The position numbers and the translations under genes are program-made. The notes below the pieces were generated by a model that made no database searches, was not told the origin of the DNA, and worked only from the letters and a program-made list of their open reading frames with translations. Shown piece after piece: positions 52,871 through 60,534 of a stretch of 64,000 bases of DNA (within the stretch, counting starts at the first letter, position 1; every line of letters starts with the position of its first letter). The DNA is from Brachybacterium sp. EE-P12 (GTDB taxonomy: Bacteria; Actinomycetota; Actinomycetes; Actinomycetales; Dermabacteraceae), in contig NZ_QXCP01000003.1 of assembly GCF_003711805.1 (NCBI RefSeq), positions 310,001 through 374,000 of the forward strand, written 5' to 3'.

Positions 52871-54394
52871 TCAGACCCTCATCCCGCAGGCGGCGAGCGC
52901 CTCGGCGACGTCGGCGCTCGCGGCCGCCCCGGCATGCAGCGGCCAGGCCGCCGCGACGTACCCGTCCGGCCGCACCAGGTACAGCCGGTCCCCGCGCAGC
53001 TCCTGCTGCGGCTCCGCGGGGAAGGCGAACGGCCCCGCCACCGCCTCCGGCACGCTCGGCCGCGCGGCAGGCACGTCGGCCCCGTAGGTGTGCAGCTGCC
53101 AGCGCAGCTCCCGCAGCGCCTCCCGGTTGTGCGCGGTGGGCGGGAGGCGTCGGCCGACGGCGCGATCCCGTGCCCACCGCGGCAGCGGTGCTCCGTCCGG
53201 CACTGGGTGGTAGTGGATGCGGTACTGGCCCAGCCAGCCGCCGAGGCGCCGGCCGGCGGGGGAGGCGAGCAGGCGCGGGAGGACCACGCCCAGCAGGTCA
53301 CGGGCGCGGCGCCGGGCGAGGGCGGTGCCCGGGCCGGGCCGGGCGATGACCCCGAAGGCGCGGTCCACGATCCGCACCAGCGTCAGCGCGACCGGCCGCC
53401 GCTCGGCCTCGTAGCGGTCGATCTGCGCAGGCTCCCGCAGTCCGGCGGCGATGTCGGCGAGCAGGTTCGCGAGGTGGTGGGCGTCCTGCAGTCCCGTGTT
53501 CATGCCCTGCCCGCCCACGGGGGAGTGGACGTGCGCGGCATCGCCTGCCAGCAGCACCGGCCCCTGGCGGAAGCGGGCGGCCACGCGGTGATGGACCCGG
53601 TAGGCGGAGAACCAGTCCACGCGCTCGTAGCGGATCCCGAGATCCTCGCGCGCCCCTGCGAGCGCCTCCTCCTGGTCCGGCTCGGCGCCGCCGTGCAGCC
53701 AGATCAGCCGCCCGTGGCCGTCCGGGCCCAGCGGGAAGAGGATCGCGAAGCGACGTCGGCCGAAGCGCGCGGTGAGCGCCTCCGGCTCGAGCCCCGCCAC
53801 CCCGTGCAGGTCCGCGACGCAGAACGTCGCCTCGTCCGTGACGCCCGCGAAGGGCAGGCCCAGCAGGTGGCGCACGGGCGAGCTCGCCCCGTCGGCCCCG
53901 ATCAGCCACCGCGCCCGCACCGTCACCGGGCCGTCCGGGTCCTCGAGGTGCGCCTCGACCCCCTCGTCGGCCGACGGGTCCGCGGCGAAGTCCACGAGAG
54001 CGCATCCGTAACGGACCGGCGCGCCGTCGGCGGCGAGGGCGTCGGCGAGCAGCCGCTCGGTGCGGCTCTGCTCGAAGATCCGCGCCCCCGGGAACGGGGT
54101 GTCGCCGCGCTGGGCCGACGCGAAGTCCGCCCCGACAGCGGGCCCGTCCTCGCGGACCCGGATCCGCCCCGCCAGCTGCGCCGCGGCGAGCACCGGCGCG
54201 GCGAGGCCCAGCTGGTCGAGGATCTCCATGGAACGGGCCTGGACCACGATCGCCCGGGACTCCCGCGTGGGCCCGGACTTCCCGTCCACGACCAGGACCG
54301 AGAGCCCGCGGCGGTGCGCGACGAGCCCGGCCATGAGCCCCGTCGGCCCGGCGCCGACGACCAGCAGATCGGTGGTGAGCACTGCGGCGTCCAT
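52871..54394 (-). CDS. FAD-dependent aromatic monooxygenase (PheA/TfdB type)
   Basis: A 507-residue flavoprotein hydroxylase. 'LLVVGAGPTGLMAGLVA' is the FAD-binding GxGxxG motif, 'WLIGADGASSPVR' the DG motif and 'LAGDAAHVHSPVGGQGMN' the GD motif that contacts the ribityl chain. The C-terminal part is a thioredoxin-like domain as in phenol hydroxylases and related polyketide hydroxylases. The substrate is an aromatic or polyketide compound that cannot be named. It converges with the oxidoreductase gene (six bases between stops) and diverges from the esterase gene. Confidence 0.88.
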   Translation of the reverse strand: MDAAVLTTDLLVVGAGPTGLMAGLVAHRRGLSVLVVDGKSGPTRESRAIVVQARSMEILDQLGLAAPVLAAAQLAGRIRVREDGPAVGADFASAQRGDTPFPGARIFEQSRTERLLADALAADGAPVRYGCALVDFAADPSADEGVEAHLEDPDGPVTVRARWLIGADGASSPVRHLLGLPFAGVTDEATFCVADLHGVAGLEPEALTARFGRRRFAILFPLGPDGHGRLIWLHGGAEPDQEEALAGAREDLGIRYERVDWFSAYRVHHRVAARFRQGPVLLAGDAAHVHSPVGGQGMNTGLQDAHHLANLLADIAAGLREPAQIDRYEAERRPVALTLVRIVDRAFGVIARPGPGTALARRRARDLLGVVLPRLLASPAGRRLGGWLGQYRIHYHPVPDGAPLPRWARDRAVGRRLPPTAHNREALRELRWQLHTYGADVPAARPSVPEAVAGPFAFPAEPQQELRGDRLYLVRPDGYVAAAWPLHAGAAASADVAEALAACGMRV

Positions 54395-54524
54395 GGTGGC
54401 CTCGTCTCGATGCGGGAGCGGTCCTCACCACGGTAGACCCGTCCGACCGCCCTGTCCCGGCCCGCGCCGACGTGTACGGTGCACACGCGCTCCGCCCGGA
54501 GCCCGTGCCGTCGAAGGAGCCCGC

Positions 54525-55568
54525 ATGATGTCCGCCCCCACCACCCGCCGCGCCCTGCCCGCCGACCTGCCCGAGGCCTGGGCGGGAGCCGCGACCTGGA
54601 CGGGCGTCGCAGGCGGTGTGCAGCCCTGGCGTGTCGAGCCCGCGCAGCTCGAGCGGATCGTCTCCCCGGCGGTCGAGGAGCTCGCCCGGATCCCCAACGG
54701 GGTGCGCCTGGCGGTCGAGACCGATGCGTCCCGCCTCGAGCTCGCGCTGACCACCGAGGACTCCCACAAGGACGCCGCCCGGCGGGTGGATCTCGTCGTC
54801 GACGGGAAGCACGTCGCGAGCGTGGAGGCGGCCAGTCGCACGGAGCTGGACCTGGACCTGCCGGGCAGCCGTGCCCGGGTGGAGCTGTGGCTCCCGCACA
54901 CCGCCCCGACCGTGCTGCACCAGGCGCTGCTGCACGAGGCGAGCGTGCTCGTCCCGGCCCCGCCGCGCGGCCCGCGCTGGACCGTGCACGGCAGCTCCAT
55001 CACCCAGTGCAACGAGGCCGACAGCCCCCTGGGCACCTGGCCCGCGCTGGTCGCGGCACAGAACGACTACGAGCTCACGGCGCTGGGCATGTCCGGGCAG
55101 TGCCACCTGGACCCGCCGCTGGCCGAGACCGTCGGCCGCTCACGGCCGGATCTGGTCACCCTCTGCCTCGGCGCGAACATCTACGGCGCGGCCACCTTCA
55201 CCGAGCGCAGCCTGCTCCCGGCGATGATCGGCTTCGTCGACCACGTGCGGCGCCTGACCCCGGCGCCGATCGTGCTCATGAGCACCATCACCTCGGGCCC
55301 GCACCGCGAGGACGTCCCCAACGCCGCCGGGCTCACCCAGCGCCGCCTCCGGGAGCTCCTCCACCACGGCGCGGAGCTGTTGCGCCGCGAGGACCCGCTG
55401 ATCACCCTGATCGACGGCTCCGAGATCATCGCCGCGCAGGAGATGCACCTGCTCGGCGACCTCCTCCACCCCACCCCCGAGGGCTACCGGGTGATGGCCG
55501 AGCGCCTCGCACCGAGGCTGGCGCGGGCGCTCGCCGATGCGTCGGACACTTCCCCCGGCGCGGCGTGA
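54525..55568 (+). CDS. SGNH/GDSL-type esterase
   Basis: A 347-residue protein. Residues 1-145 form a beta-sandwich like that of CE2-type or PF14606-like SGNH esterases, and the SGNH domain follows. The nucleophile is S158 ('HGSSIT'), the block III segment is 'LGANIYG', and D312/H315 are in 'DLLHP'. Such two-domain enzymes remove acyl groups from carbohydrates. No signal peptide is seen. The first of two adjacent ATGs (54525) has AAGGAG at good spacing. The stop lies four bases from the stop of the convergent L36 gene. Confidence 0.84.
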   Translation: MMSAPTTRRALPADLPEAWAGAATWTGVAGGVQPWRVEPAQLERIVSPAVEELARIPNGVRLAVETDASRLELALTTEDSHKDAARRVDLVVDGKHVASVEAASRTELDLDLPGSRARVELWLPHTAPTVLHQALLHEASVLVPAPPRGPRWTVHGSSITQCNEADSPLGTWPALVAAQNDYELTALGMSGQCHLDPPLAETVGRSRPDLVTLCLGANIYGAATFTERSLLPAMIGFVDHVRRLTPAPIVLMSTITSGPHREDVPNAAGLTQRRLRELLHHGAELLRREDPLITLIDGSEIIAAQEMHLLGDLLHPTPEGYRVMAERLAPRLARALADASDTSPGAA

Positions 55569-55572
55569 GGCC

Positions 55573-55698
55573 TCACCCCTTCTGCCGCCCCGTGAACCGC
55601 GGCTCGCGCTTGTTGATCACGTGGAGCCGCTCGCGGCGGCGCACCACCTGGGCGCCGGGGCGGGCGGCGAGGGAGCGCAGGGAGCTGCGGACCTTCAT
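55573..55698 (-). CDS. rpmJ: Ribosomal protein L36, zinc-independent paralogue
   Basis: A 41-residue protein starting [10 protein letters not shown] and containing '[18 protein letters not shown]'. This is an L36 in which all zinc-binding cysteines are absent (no Cys at all), i.e. the C-minus form used under zinc starvation. The ATG overlaps the L31 stop (ATGA). It is the last gene of the Zur-controlled operon and converges with the esterase gene. Confidence 0.93.
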   Translation of the reverse strand: MKVRSSLRSLAARPGAQVVRRRERLHVINKREPRFTGRQKG

Positions 55699-55946
55699 CG
55701 TGCGCTCTGCCCGTACCGGCGGCGGAAGCGCTCCACACGGCCCGCGGTGTCCAGCACCTTGGACTGCCCGGTGTAGAAGGGATGCGAGGCGGAGGAGACC
55801 TCCACGTCGATCACGGGATACTCCTGCCCGTCCGTCCAGGTGAGAGTGCGCTCCGAGGTGGCGGTCGAACGGGTGAGGAAGGAGAAGTCGGCGCTCGCGT
55901 CGCGGAAGACGACGGGCCGGTAGTCGGGATGGATGGACTGCTTCAT
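55695..55946 (-). CDS. rpmE2: Ribosomal protein L31 type B, zinc-independent
   Basis: An 83-residue L31 starting '[14 protein letters not shown]', with 'SFLTRST', '[18 protein letters not shown]' and '[11 protein letters not shown]', which are type B hallmarks. It contains no cysteine, so it cannot bind zinc through the CxxC motif of type A. During zinc shortage it replaces the zinc form on the 50S subunit and frees zinc. AGGAGG precedes the ATG. It is followed by rpmJ with an ATGA overlap. Confidence 0.95.
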   Translation of the reverse strand: MKQSIHPDYRPVVFRDASADFSFLTRSTATSERTLTWTDGQEYPVIDVEVSSASHPFYTGQSKVLDTAGRVERFRRRYGQSAR

Positions 55947-56004
55947 GGGATGTCCTCCTGGACGGATCGGGATGTGTGCGGTCGTGGTGCCGGCGAGCAG
56001 CGGC

Positions 56005-56310
56005 TCACCAGCTGGACCTCGTGATGCCGGGCAGCTCGCCGCGATGGGCCGCGGCGCGGAAGCGCACCCGGGAGAGCCCGACGGCGCGCAGGAATCCGCG
56101 GGGCCGGCCGTCGATCGCATCGCGGTTGCGCAGCCTCGTCGGGCTCGCATCGCGCGGCAGTCGCTGCAGCGCCCGTCGCGCGAGCACCTTCTCTTCGGTC
56201 GTCGCGCGAGGGGCCTCGAGCGCGCGCTTGAGTGCGGCGCGCTGCTCGGCGTACCGGGCCACGGTCTCGCGGCGTCGGCGGTCGGCGGCGATCTTCGAGG
56301 TCTTCGCCAT
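56005..56310 (-). CDS. rpsN: Ribosomal protein S14, zinc-independent
   Basis: A 101-residue S14 of the long type: '[20 protein letters not shown]' at the start and '[18 protein letters not shown]' near the end. It lacks the CxxC pairs of the zinc-binding short form. The ATG overlaps the L33 stop by one base (TGATG). It belongs to the operon headed by the Zur box at 56619. There are 58 bases to the L31 start, with nothing notable between. Confidence 0.95.
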   Translation of the reverse strand: MAKTSKIAADRRRRETVARYAEQRAALKRALEAPRATTEEKVLARRALQRLPRDASPTRLRNRDAIDGRPRGFLRAVGLSRVRFRAAAHRGELPGITRSSW

Positions 56311-56477
56311 CAGCGCTCCTCGCGGAACTCGACGACCTCGCGCACGCGCGGATCGAACTTCCGCGTCACGAGCCGGTCGGGGGTGTTCCGACGGCTCTTG
56401 GTGGTCATGTAGGTGAATCCGGTGCCGGCGGAGGAGCGCATCTTCACGATGCCTCGTACGTCGTTCTTCCTGGCCAT
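56310..56477 (-). CDS. rpmG: Ribosomal protein L33, zinc-independent
   Basis: A 55-residue L33 ('[20 protein letters not shown]' to 'EVVEFREER') without cysteines, thus a C-minus paralogue. GAGAGGAAA lies ahead of the ATG. It is the first intact gene of the operon, directly after the rpmB remnant and about 125 bases from the predicted transcription start. Confidence 0.95.
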   Translation of the reverse strand: MARKNDVRGIVKMRSSAGTGFTYMTTKSRRNTPDRLVTRKFDPRVREVVEFREER

Positions 56478-56496
56478 GGGCTGTTTCCTCTCAGAT

Positions 56497-56571
56497 CTAC
56501 TCGCCGCGGGCGCGGATCTCGGCGACGACCGCGTCGATGCCGCGGCGGTCGATGGTGCGCAGCGGGGGACC
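56497..56571 (-). pseudogene. rpmB: Remnant of ribosomal protein L28 gene (C-terminal 24 codons)
   Basis: The frame encodes '[21 protein letters not shown]' and a TAG stop. This matches the C-terminus of L28 (in E. coli it ends '[23 protein letters not shown]'). The remaining two thirds of an L28 gene, about 54 codons, are missing: upstream lies the Zur promoter, and no start codon in frame is credible. The order L28-L33-S14 is the usual one in actinobacterial Zur operons, so this is what is left after a deletion. It now lies in the 5' leader of the L33 gene. Confidence 0.8.
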
Positions 56572-56582
56572 GCTCCGGTGGC

Positions 56583-56638
56583 TTGACAGCGCTGGGATAT
56601 GGGCAGCGATACTAGTAATGAGAATGATTATCGTCAAG
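56583..56638. promoter_or_regulatory. Bidirectional Zur-controlled promoter
   Basis: TGAGAATGATTATCG (56619-56633) matches the actinobacterial Zur box form TGnnAATGATTnnCA except the last base. On the minus strand TTGACG (56637-56632), 17 bases and TAGTAT (56614-56609) form a good promoter with the box in the spacer; it reads into the ribosomal genes. On the plus strand TTGACA (56583-56588) and GATACT (56608-56613, 19-base spacing) read towards the COG0523 gene, with the box at the start site. Zn-Zur binding would block both. Confidence 0.8.
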
Positions 56639-56655
56639 CTGGAAGAGCAGGACCC

Positions 56656-57783
56656 ATGCCCGAGAACCGCTCCCCGATGCCTACGCCCCATGAACACCTC
56701 CGCGGGGCCGGGGATTCCCGCCCTGTCGCCGTCGTCACGGCGCTCGACGAGGTGCTGCGCGATGCCCTGGTGGCGAGCCTCCTGCTGGATGAGGAGGGAC
56801 TGCTCGCCCTGCGCTACGAGGTCGCGGAGGATTCCTCCGCCCTGCGCCGGATCGTCGTCTCCGCAGGCGGCGTCCTCGAGGACGAGCTGGTCGACCTCGC
56901 CCATCCCTGCGTCTCCTGCGCCATGCGCGAGGATGCCGTGCCGACCCTCGCCCGCCTCGCCGGCTGTCCCGAGACGTGCGGCCTGCTGCTCGCCCCGCCG
57001 CTGAGCGCCGACCCCTCCGTCGTGGTGGGGACCCTGCGCAGTCACGAGTCCGGCTGGCAACTCGCCTCCGCCGTCGCCGCGGCCCCGGCGGACTGCGCCG
57101 CGGAGGACCTCCTGGGCGATGACACCCTCGCCGAGCGCGGCCTGCGCTGGGCCGACGGGGACGCCCGCTCCGTCGGCGAGGCGCTCGCCGCGCAGCTGGA
57201 GTACTCCGACCTGCTCGTGCTCGCCGGCGAGCCGGACGGCGCCGGGGCCGAGCTCGTCGAGCATCTGCGCGCCCCCGAGCAGCGCGTGGCCCGCGACCCC
57301 TTCACCCTCACCGCCCGCGAGGTGCTCGGCGGCCGACACGACCAGAGCGCCGCGCTGCGCCGCCGCGACGCGCGCTGCGTCGAGCCCTACGGCGGGCCGA
57401 CCGAACACGGCACCTGGACCCTCGACCTGCACTCGCAGCGTCCCTTCCATCCCGAGCGGCTGCTGGGGAACATCGAGGCGCTCGGCGGGGGACGGCTGCG
57501 GGGTCGCGGGCGCTTCTGGGTCCCGGACCGTCCCGACACGATCTGCCAGTGGGACGGCGCGGGCGGGCAGGTCTCGATCGGCGCCGTGTGGCGGGCGGGC
57601 CGCGAGCTGCCCACCACGCACCTGGTCGTGACCGGCCAGGATCGCGCCGACATGCCGCGGGTGCGGGACGCCTTCGGCCGCAGCCTGCTCACCGAGGCCG
57701 AATGGGCCGAGGGGCTCGCGCCCTGGCTCGGCGCCGAGGATCCGCTCGCCCCCTGGCTCGGCGCCCGCGACGCCCGGGTCTGA
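56656..57783 (+). CDS. COG0523 (CobW-like) putative zinc metallochaperone
   Basis: A 375-residue protein of the CobW/COG0523 group. The metal-binding region is C85-V-S-C88-A-M-R-E-D, a variant of CxCC, and a CobW_C-like domain appears from about residue 265 ('LHSQRPFHPERL'). The GTPase P-loop (GxxxxGK[ST]) expected near residue 30 is not intact, so GTP hydrolysis is doubtful. Zur-regulated COG0523 proteins are thought to deliver zinc to key enzymes when it is scarce. The ATG at 56656 lies 23 bases after the Zur box, opposite the zinc-free ribosomal protein genes. Confidence 0.83.
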   Translation: MPENRSPMPTPHEHLRGAGDSRPVAVVTALDEVLRDALVASLLLDEEGLLALRYEVAEDSSALRRIVVSAGGVLEDELVDLAHPCVSCAMREDAVPTLARLAGCPETCGLLLAPPLSADPSVVVGTLRSHESGWQLASAVAAAPADCAAEDLLGDDTLAERGLRWADGDARSVGEALAAQLEYSDLLVLAGEPDGAGAELVEHLRAPEQRVARDPFTLTAREVLGGRHDQSAALRRRDARCVEPYGGPTEHGTWTLDLHSQRPFHPERLLGNIEALGGGRLRGRGRFWVPDRPDTICQWDGAGGQVSIGAVWRAGRELPTTHLVVTGQDRADMPRVRDAFGRSLLTEAEWAEGLAPWLGAEDPLAPWLGARDARV

Positions 57784-57800
57784 GCGGATGGCGCGGCGGA

Positions 57801-58616
57801 TCAGGCGGTGGCGGGCAGGGCCGGGTCGGTCAGGCCCCGCCGCACGAAGGAGCGGTGGGAGGTGATCACCAGGGTCAGCAGCGCCCCGACGCTCACCAGC
57901 GCGATCACGACGTGCAGGGCGAGGCTCCCGCTCGCGTCCCAGGCCGTGTGCAGCACGACCGCGCCGAGCAGCGAGCCCGCCACGGCCAGCGTCCCGAGCG
58001 CCTTGTGCGAGGTCTCCAGCAGGAACCACAGCGCCGCGCACACCGTCCCGGTCCAGGCCACGTGCCCGGCGGGGACCAGGACGCCGCGCAGCACGAGCGT
58101 CGCGTCCAGCGCCCCGAGCCCCCCGCCCCTGGACAGCAGCGCACCGAAGCCGTAGCCCATCGTCTCCAGCACCGCGAAGCCCGTGCCGGAGGCGATGCCG
58201 ATCACCAGACCGCCGCCGCGCGTGAGGCGATGCGCGAGCGCGAGCACGATCAGCGGCACCACCAGCTTCGTGCTCTCCTCGATCACGCCGACCAGTAGGA
58301 TCGAGGCCCGGCCCAGCAGGGCCCCGGCGATCCGCTCCTCGAGCCCGGCCGCGCAGATCGCGAACAGTCCGCTCGCCGCCGCCGTGACCAGCACGATCCG
58401 CGAGGGGACCAAGGGCCCGCTGCGGGTGCTCTGGGCGAGCAGCAGCACCGTCACCGGGATCGTCGCCGCGCCCACCAGCAGCACTGTGGGCAGCATGATC
58501 GGGTTCCCGGTGAGCACCATGATCACGAAGGTCGCGATGTAGGCCAGCAGTCCGCAGAGCAGCACCAGCAGCCAGGACAGTCGCAGGTGCCAGGGATAGG
58601 GGTGCTGTGCGGTCAT
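57801..58616 (-). CDS. PrsW-family intramembrane metalloprotease
   Basis: A 271-residue protein with about eight transmembrane segments. It has the PrsW residues: EESTK (113-117), E151 in 'FAVLETMGYG', H185 in 'PAGHVAWTG' and H223 in 'VVLHTAWDAS', which together bind a metal ion. PrsW proteases cleave membrane-bound anti-sigma factors; the target here is unknown. The ATG at 58616 has AAGGAGCGGGCG ahead. It ends 17 bases from the convergent COG0523 stop and is separated from the upstream L31-like gene by a strong hairpin. Confidence 0.88.
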   Translation of the reverse strand: MTAQHPYPWHLRLSWLLVLLCGLLAYIATFVIMVLTGNPIMLPTVLLVGAATIPVTVLLLAQSTRSGPLVPSRIVLVTAAASGLFAICAAGLEERIAGALLGRASILLVGVIEESTKLVVPLIVLALAHRLTRGGGLVIGIASGTGFAVLETMGYGFGALLSRGGGLGALDATLVLRGVLVPAGHVAWTGTVCAALWFLLETSHKALGTLAVAGSLLGAVVLHTAWDASGSLALHVVIALVSVGALLTLVITSHRSFVRRGLTDPALPATA

Positions 58617-58745
58617 CGCCCGCTCCTTCATCCGGCGGGCTCGCTCTCGCTCGCCCGAGGTGAGGCGTCGTCATCGCGGCGGCGTCGAGGTCAGTATGCG
58701 CCCGTGCGGCGGCGGTGTCCCCGTCTTCCCCGTCACAGGATGCGC

Positions 58746-58788
58746 CGACGGGCCCGGCCCGGGGTGATGCCCCGGGACGGGCCCGTCG
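58746..58788 (-). terminator. Very strong hairpin after the L31-like gene
   Basis: CGACGGGCCCG (58746-58756) pairs with 58778-58788, and inside it CCCGGGG (58758-58764) pairs with CCCCGGG (58770-58776), giving 18 bp with one mismatch and a five-base loop. It starts about 40 bases past the L31-like stop. No U-tract follows, but the stability suggests a terminator. Confidence 0.65.
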
Positions 58789-58828
58789 ATCGGTGGTCCG
58801 CTCCTCGCCGAGTCGTCGGCGGGTGCGC

Positions 58829-59068
58829 TCAGGCGCCCGCGCCGACCAGGGTGCGGCCGGTCCGCTCGCCCTCGCGCTCGGCGCGGGCGAGGTGCGCGGC
58901 GGAGGACAGGTCCACCTCGATGACGGGGTAGATGTTCCCGTCCTCCCAGGTGGTCGAGTGCTCCGAGGTGCGGGTGGAGCGGGAGAGATAGCGCAGCCCG
59001 GCGCTCTGGTCGCGGAAGACGACGAGATGGGGCTGAGGTCGCTGGGTGCGGTGTCGGTGGTCGGTCAT
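58829..59068 (-). CDS. Divergent L31 type B-like protein
   Basis: A 79-residue protein clearly related to the L31 type B encoded at 55695: 'HLVVFRDQSAGLRYLSRSTRTSEHSTTWEDG' and 'YPVIEVDLSSAAH' align, without cysteines. The N-terminal 'MKQSIHPDY' is replaced by a His/Arg/Gln-rich start, and the C-terminal 'HPFYTG' anchor is lost. It may be a second, specialised L31 or a decaying copy. AAGGAG precedes the ATG. I see no Zur box upstream; a SigR-like element lies about 300 bases upstream. Confidence 0.75.
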   Translation of the reverse strand: MTDHRHRTQRPQPHLVVFRDQSAGLRYLSRSTRTSEHSTTWEDGNIYPVIEVDLSSAAHLARAEREGERTGRTLVGAGA

Positions 59069-59607
59069 GGTGATTCTCCTTCGTCGTCGGCACGCGGCCG
59101 ACGTGATGTCGTGTGCCCGGCGGGGTGCCGGGAGGGTGCGCGCAGAGCTCCGGCTCCACAGGGCGGAGCGGTGCAGAGGGTCCCGCGCCGTCAGGGCTGT
59201 CGATGCCGCTGCGGCGGGCGGGGTGCTCGCGGCGCCGGCTGGGGCGGGCTGCTCGCGCTGCGCACTGTGCGAGGTCCGTGACGCCGCCGTCGTGGCGGAG
59301 TCGGACCGGGAGGTCGCACATCCGACGTCGGCTGGGGCCGTCGTCCGGTGCACTGCACGCTACCCGGGGTCCAACCGTCCCGTCCACCGGTTTATTCCCG
59401 ACCTTCGTCACCTCGGCTCGAGGAGGTGCTCGTCAACGTCGAGACCCGTGAACGGCGTGCGGCTGCGTCGGCCTGCATCTATGACGTTCTGTGGTGGCCG
59501 GTTTCCTGGTGCGCCCGCCTCCGTCTACTCTTGCCGCCGAAGGGTAACTTATGTCGGGCATAAGCATGAATTGGGTGGCGGTATGGGGCCGCCCGGGAGG
59601 AGGGCGG
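59069..59607. other. Long divergent intergenic region
   Basis: These 539 bases separate the L31-like gene (minus) and the Dpp-type operon (plus). Frames that cross it are Arg/Gly-rich shadows and none has a ribosome binding site plus a recognisable product. I see an operator-like inverted repeat at 59548-59564 and a possible ECF-type promoter on the minus strand (GGGAAT at 59399-59394, 18 bases, GTT at 59375-59373). Confidence 0.55.
59545..59564 (+). promoter_or_regulatory. Promoter and operator candidate of the Dpp-type operon
   Basis: CTTATG-TCGGG-CATAAG (59548-59564) is a perfect inverted repeat with 6-bp arms and a 5-base spacer. It overlaps TAACTT (59545-59550), a possible -10 hexamer, and lies 44 bases upstream of the first permease start. 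A dimeric repressor could bind here. No clear -35 is seen. Confidence 0.45.
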
Positions 59608-60532
59608 ATGCGGTACGCGTCCAGAAGGCTGCTCCACGGAGCGATCGTGGTGTGGGCCGCGTACACCGTGACTTGGCTGCTGCTCTACCTGCTGCCGAGC
59701 GATCCGGTCTCGCTCATGCTGGTGGGATCCGGGAACTCCTCCGGGCAGACCCGCGCGGCGCTGGAGGAGAAGTACGGCCTCGACCGGCCCCCGCTGCTGC
59801 AGTACCTGACGCTGCTGGGCCGGGCGCTGCTCGGCGACTTCGGCGACTCGATCGAGTACGGACGGCCGGTGCTCGACGTGGTCCTCGGCGCCGTGCCCTA
59901 CACGATCCAGCTCGGGGTGGCCGCCGTCGCGGTGAGCATCGTGGTCGGCTTCGGGCTGGCACTCCTCGCCAATGCGACCCGGGCCGCCTGGCTGCGGAAC
60001 ATCCTGTTCTCCCTGCCCTCCGCGTTCCTGTCCTTCCCGGTCTTCCTCACCGGGCTGCTGCTGGTGCAGATCTTCGCCTTCTCGCTCCACCTGCTGCCGG
60101 CCGTCGGCACGAGCGGATGGCAGAGCCTGGTGCTGCCCGCCCTGACCTCCGGAGTCCCCGCGAGCGCGGCGATCGCCCAGGTGGCGACCAAGTCGATCCA
60201 CGAGTACCTCGACTCCCCGCAGTCCTCCTACCTGCGTGCCCGAGGCGTGACCCGCCGCCGGATCCTGATCGCCCACGCGCTGCGCAACGCGGTGATCCCG
60301 GCCGTGACCATTCTCGGCATGCAGGTGGGGGGGCATCCTCGCCGGTGCCGTCATCACCGAGACCGTCTTCTCCCGCCAGGGCCTGGGGAGGGTGCTCCAG
60401 AACGGTGTGCTCAGCCAGGACATCCCGCTGGTGCAGGGCGTCGTGGTGCTCTCCGCGGTGCTGTTCGTCCTCACGAGCTTCCTGGTGGATCTCGTCTATC
60501 CGCTGCTCGACCCGCGCATCAGGAGGGTGTGA
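59608..60532 (+). pseudogene. Opp/Dpp-type ABC permease DppB, frameshifted in a G7 run
   Basis: Translation from ATG 59608 (GGAGG ahead) gives a DppB/OppB permease with five to six spans ('LLLYLLPSDPVSLML', 'FSLPSAFLSFPVFLTGLLLV'). At codon 242 the frame breaks in a run of seven G (60327-60333). With one G fewer the protein would continue 'GGILAGAVITETVFSRQGLGRVL', the conserved EAA-like end of DppB, and stop at 60530-60532 after 307 residues. As written it is inactive. A sequencing error, a recent mutation or a slippage-prone tract are all possible. The next gene starts two bases after the restored stop. Confidence 0.85.
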
Positions 60533-60534
60533 CC

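Noticed and set aside
59113-59563. Small plus-strand frames in the 59.1-59.6 kb gap
   Set aside because: No ribosome binding site and no recognisable protein; composition looks like random GC-rich sequence.
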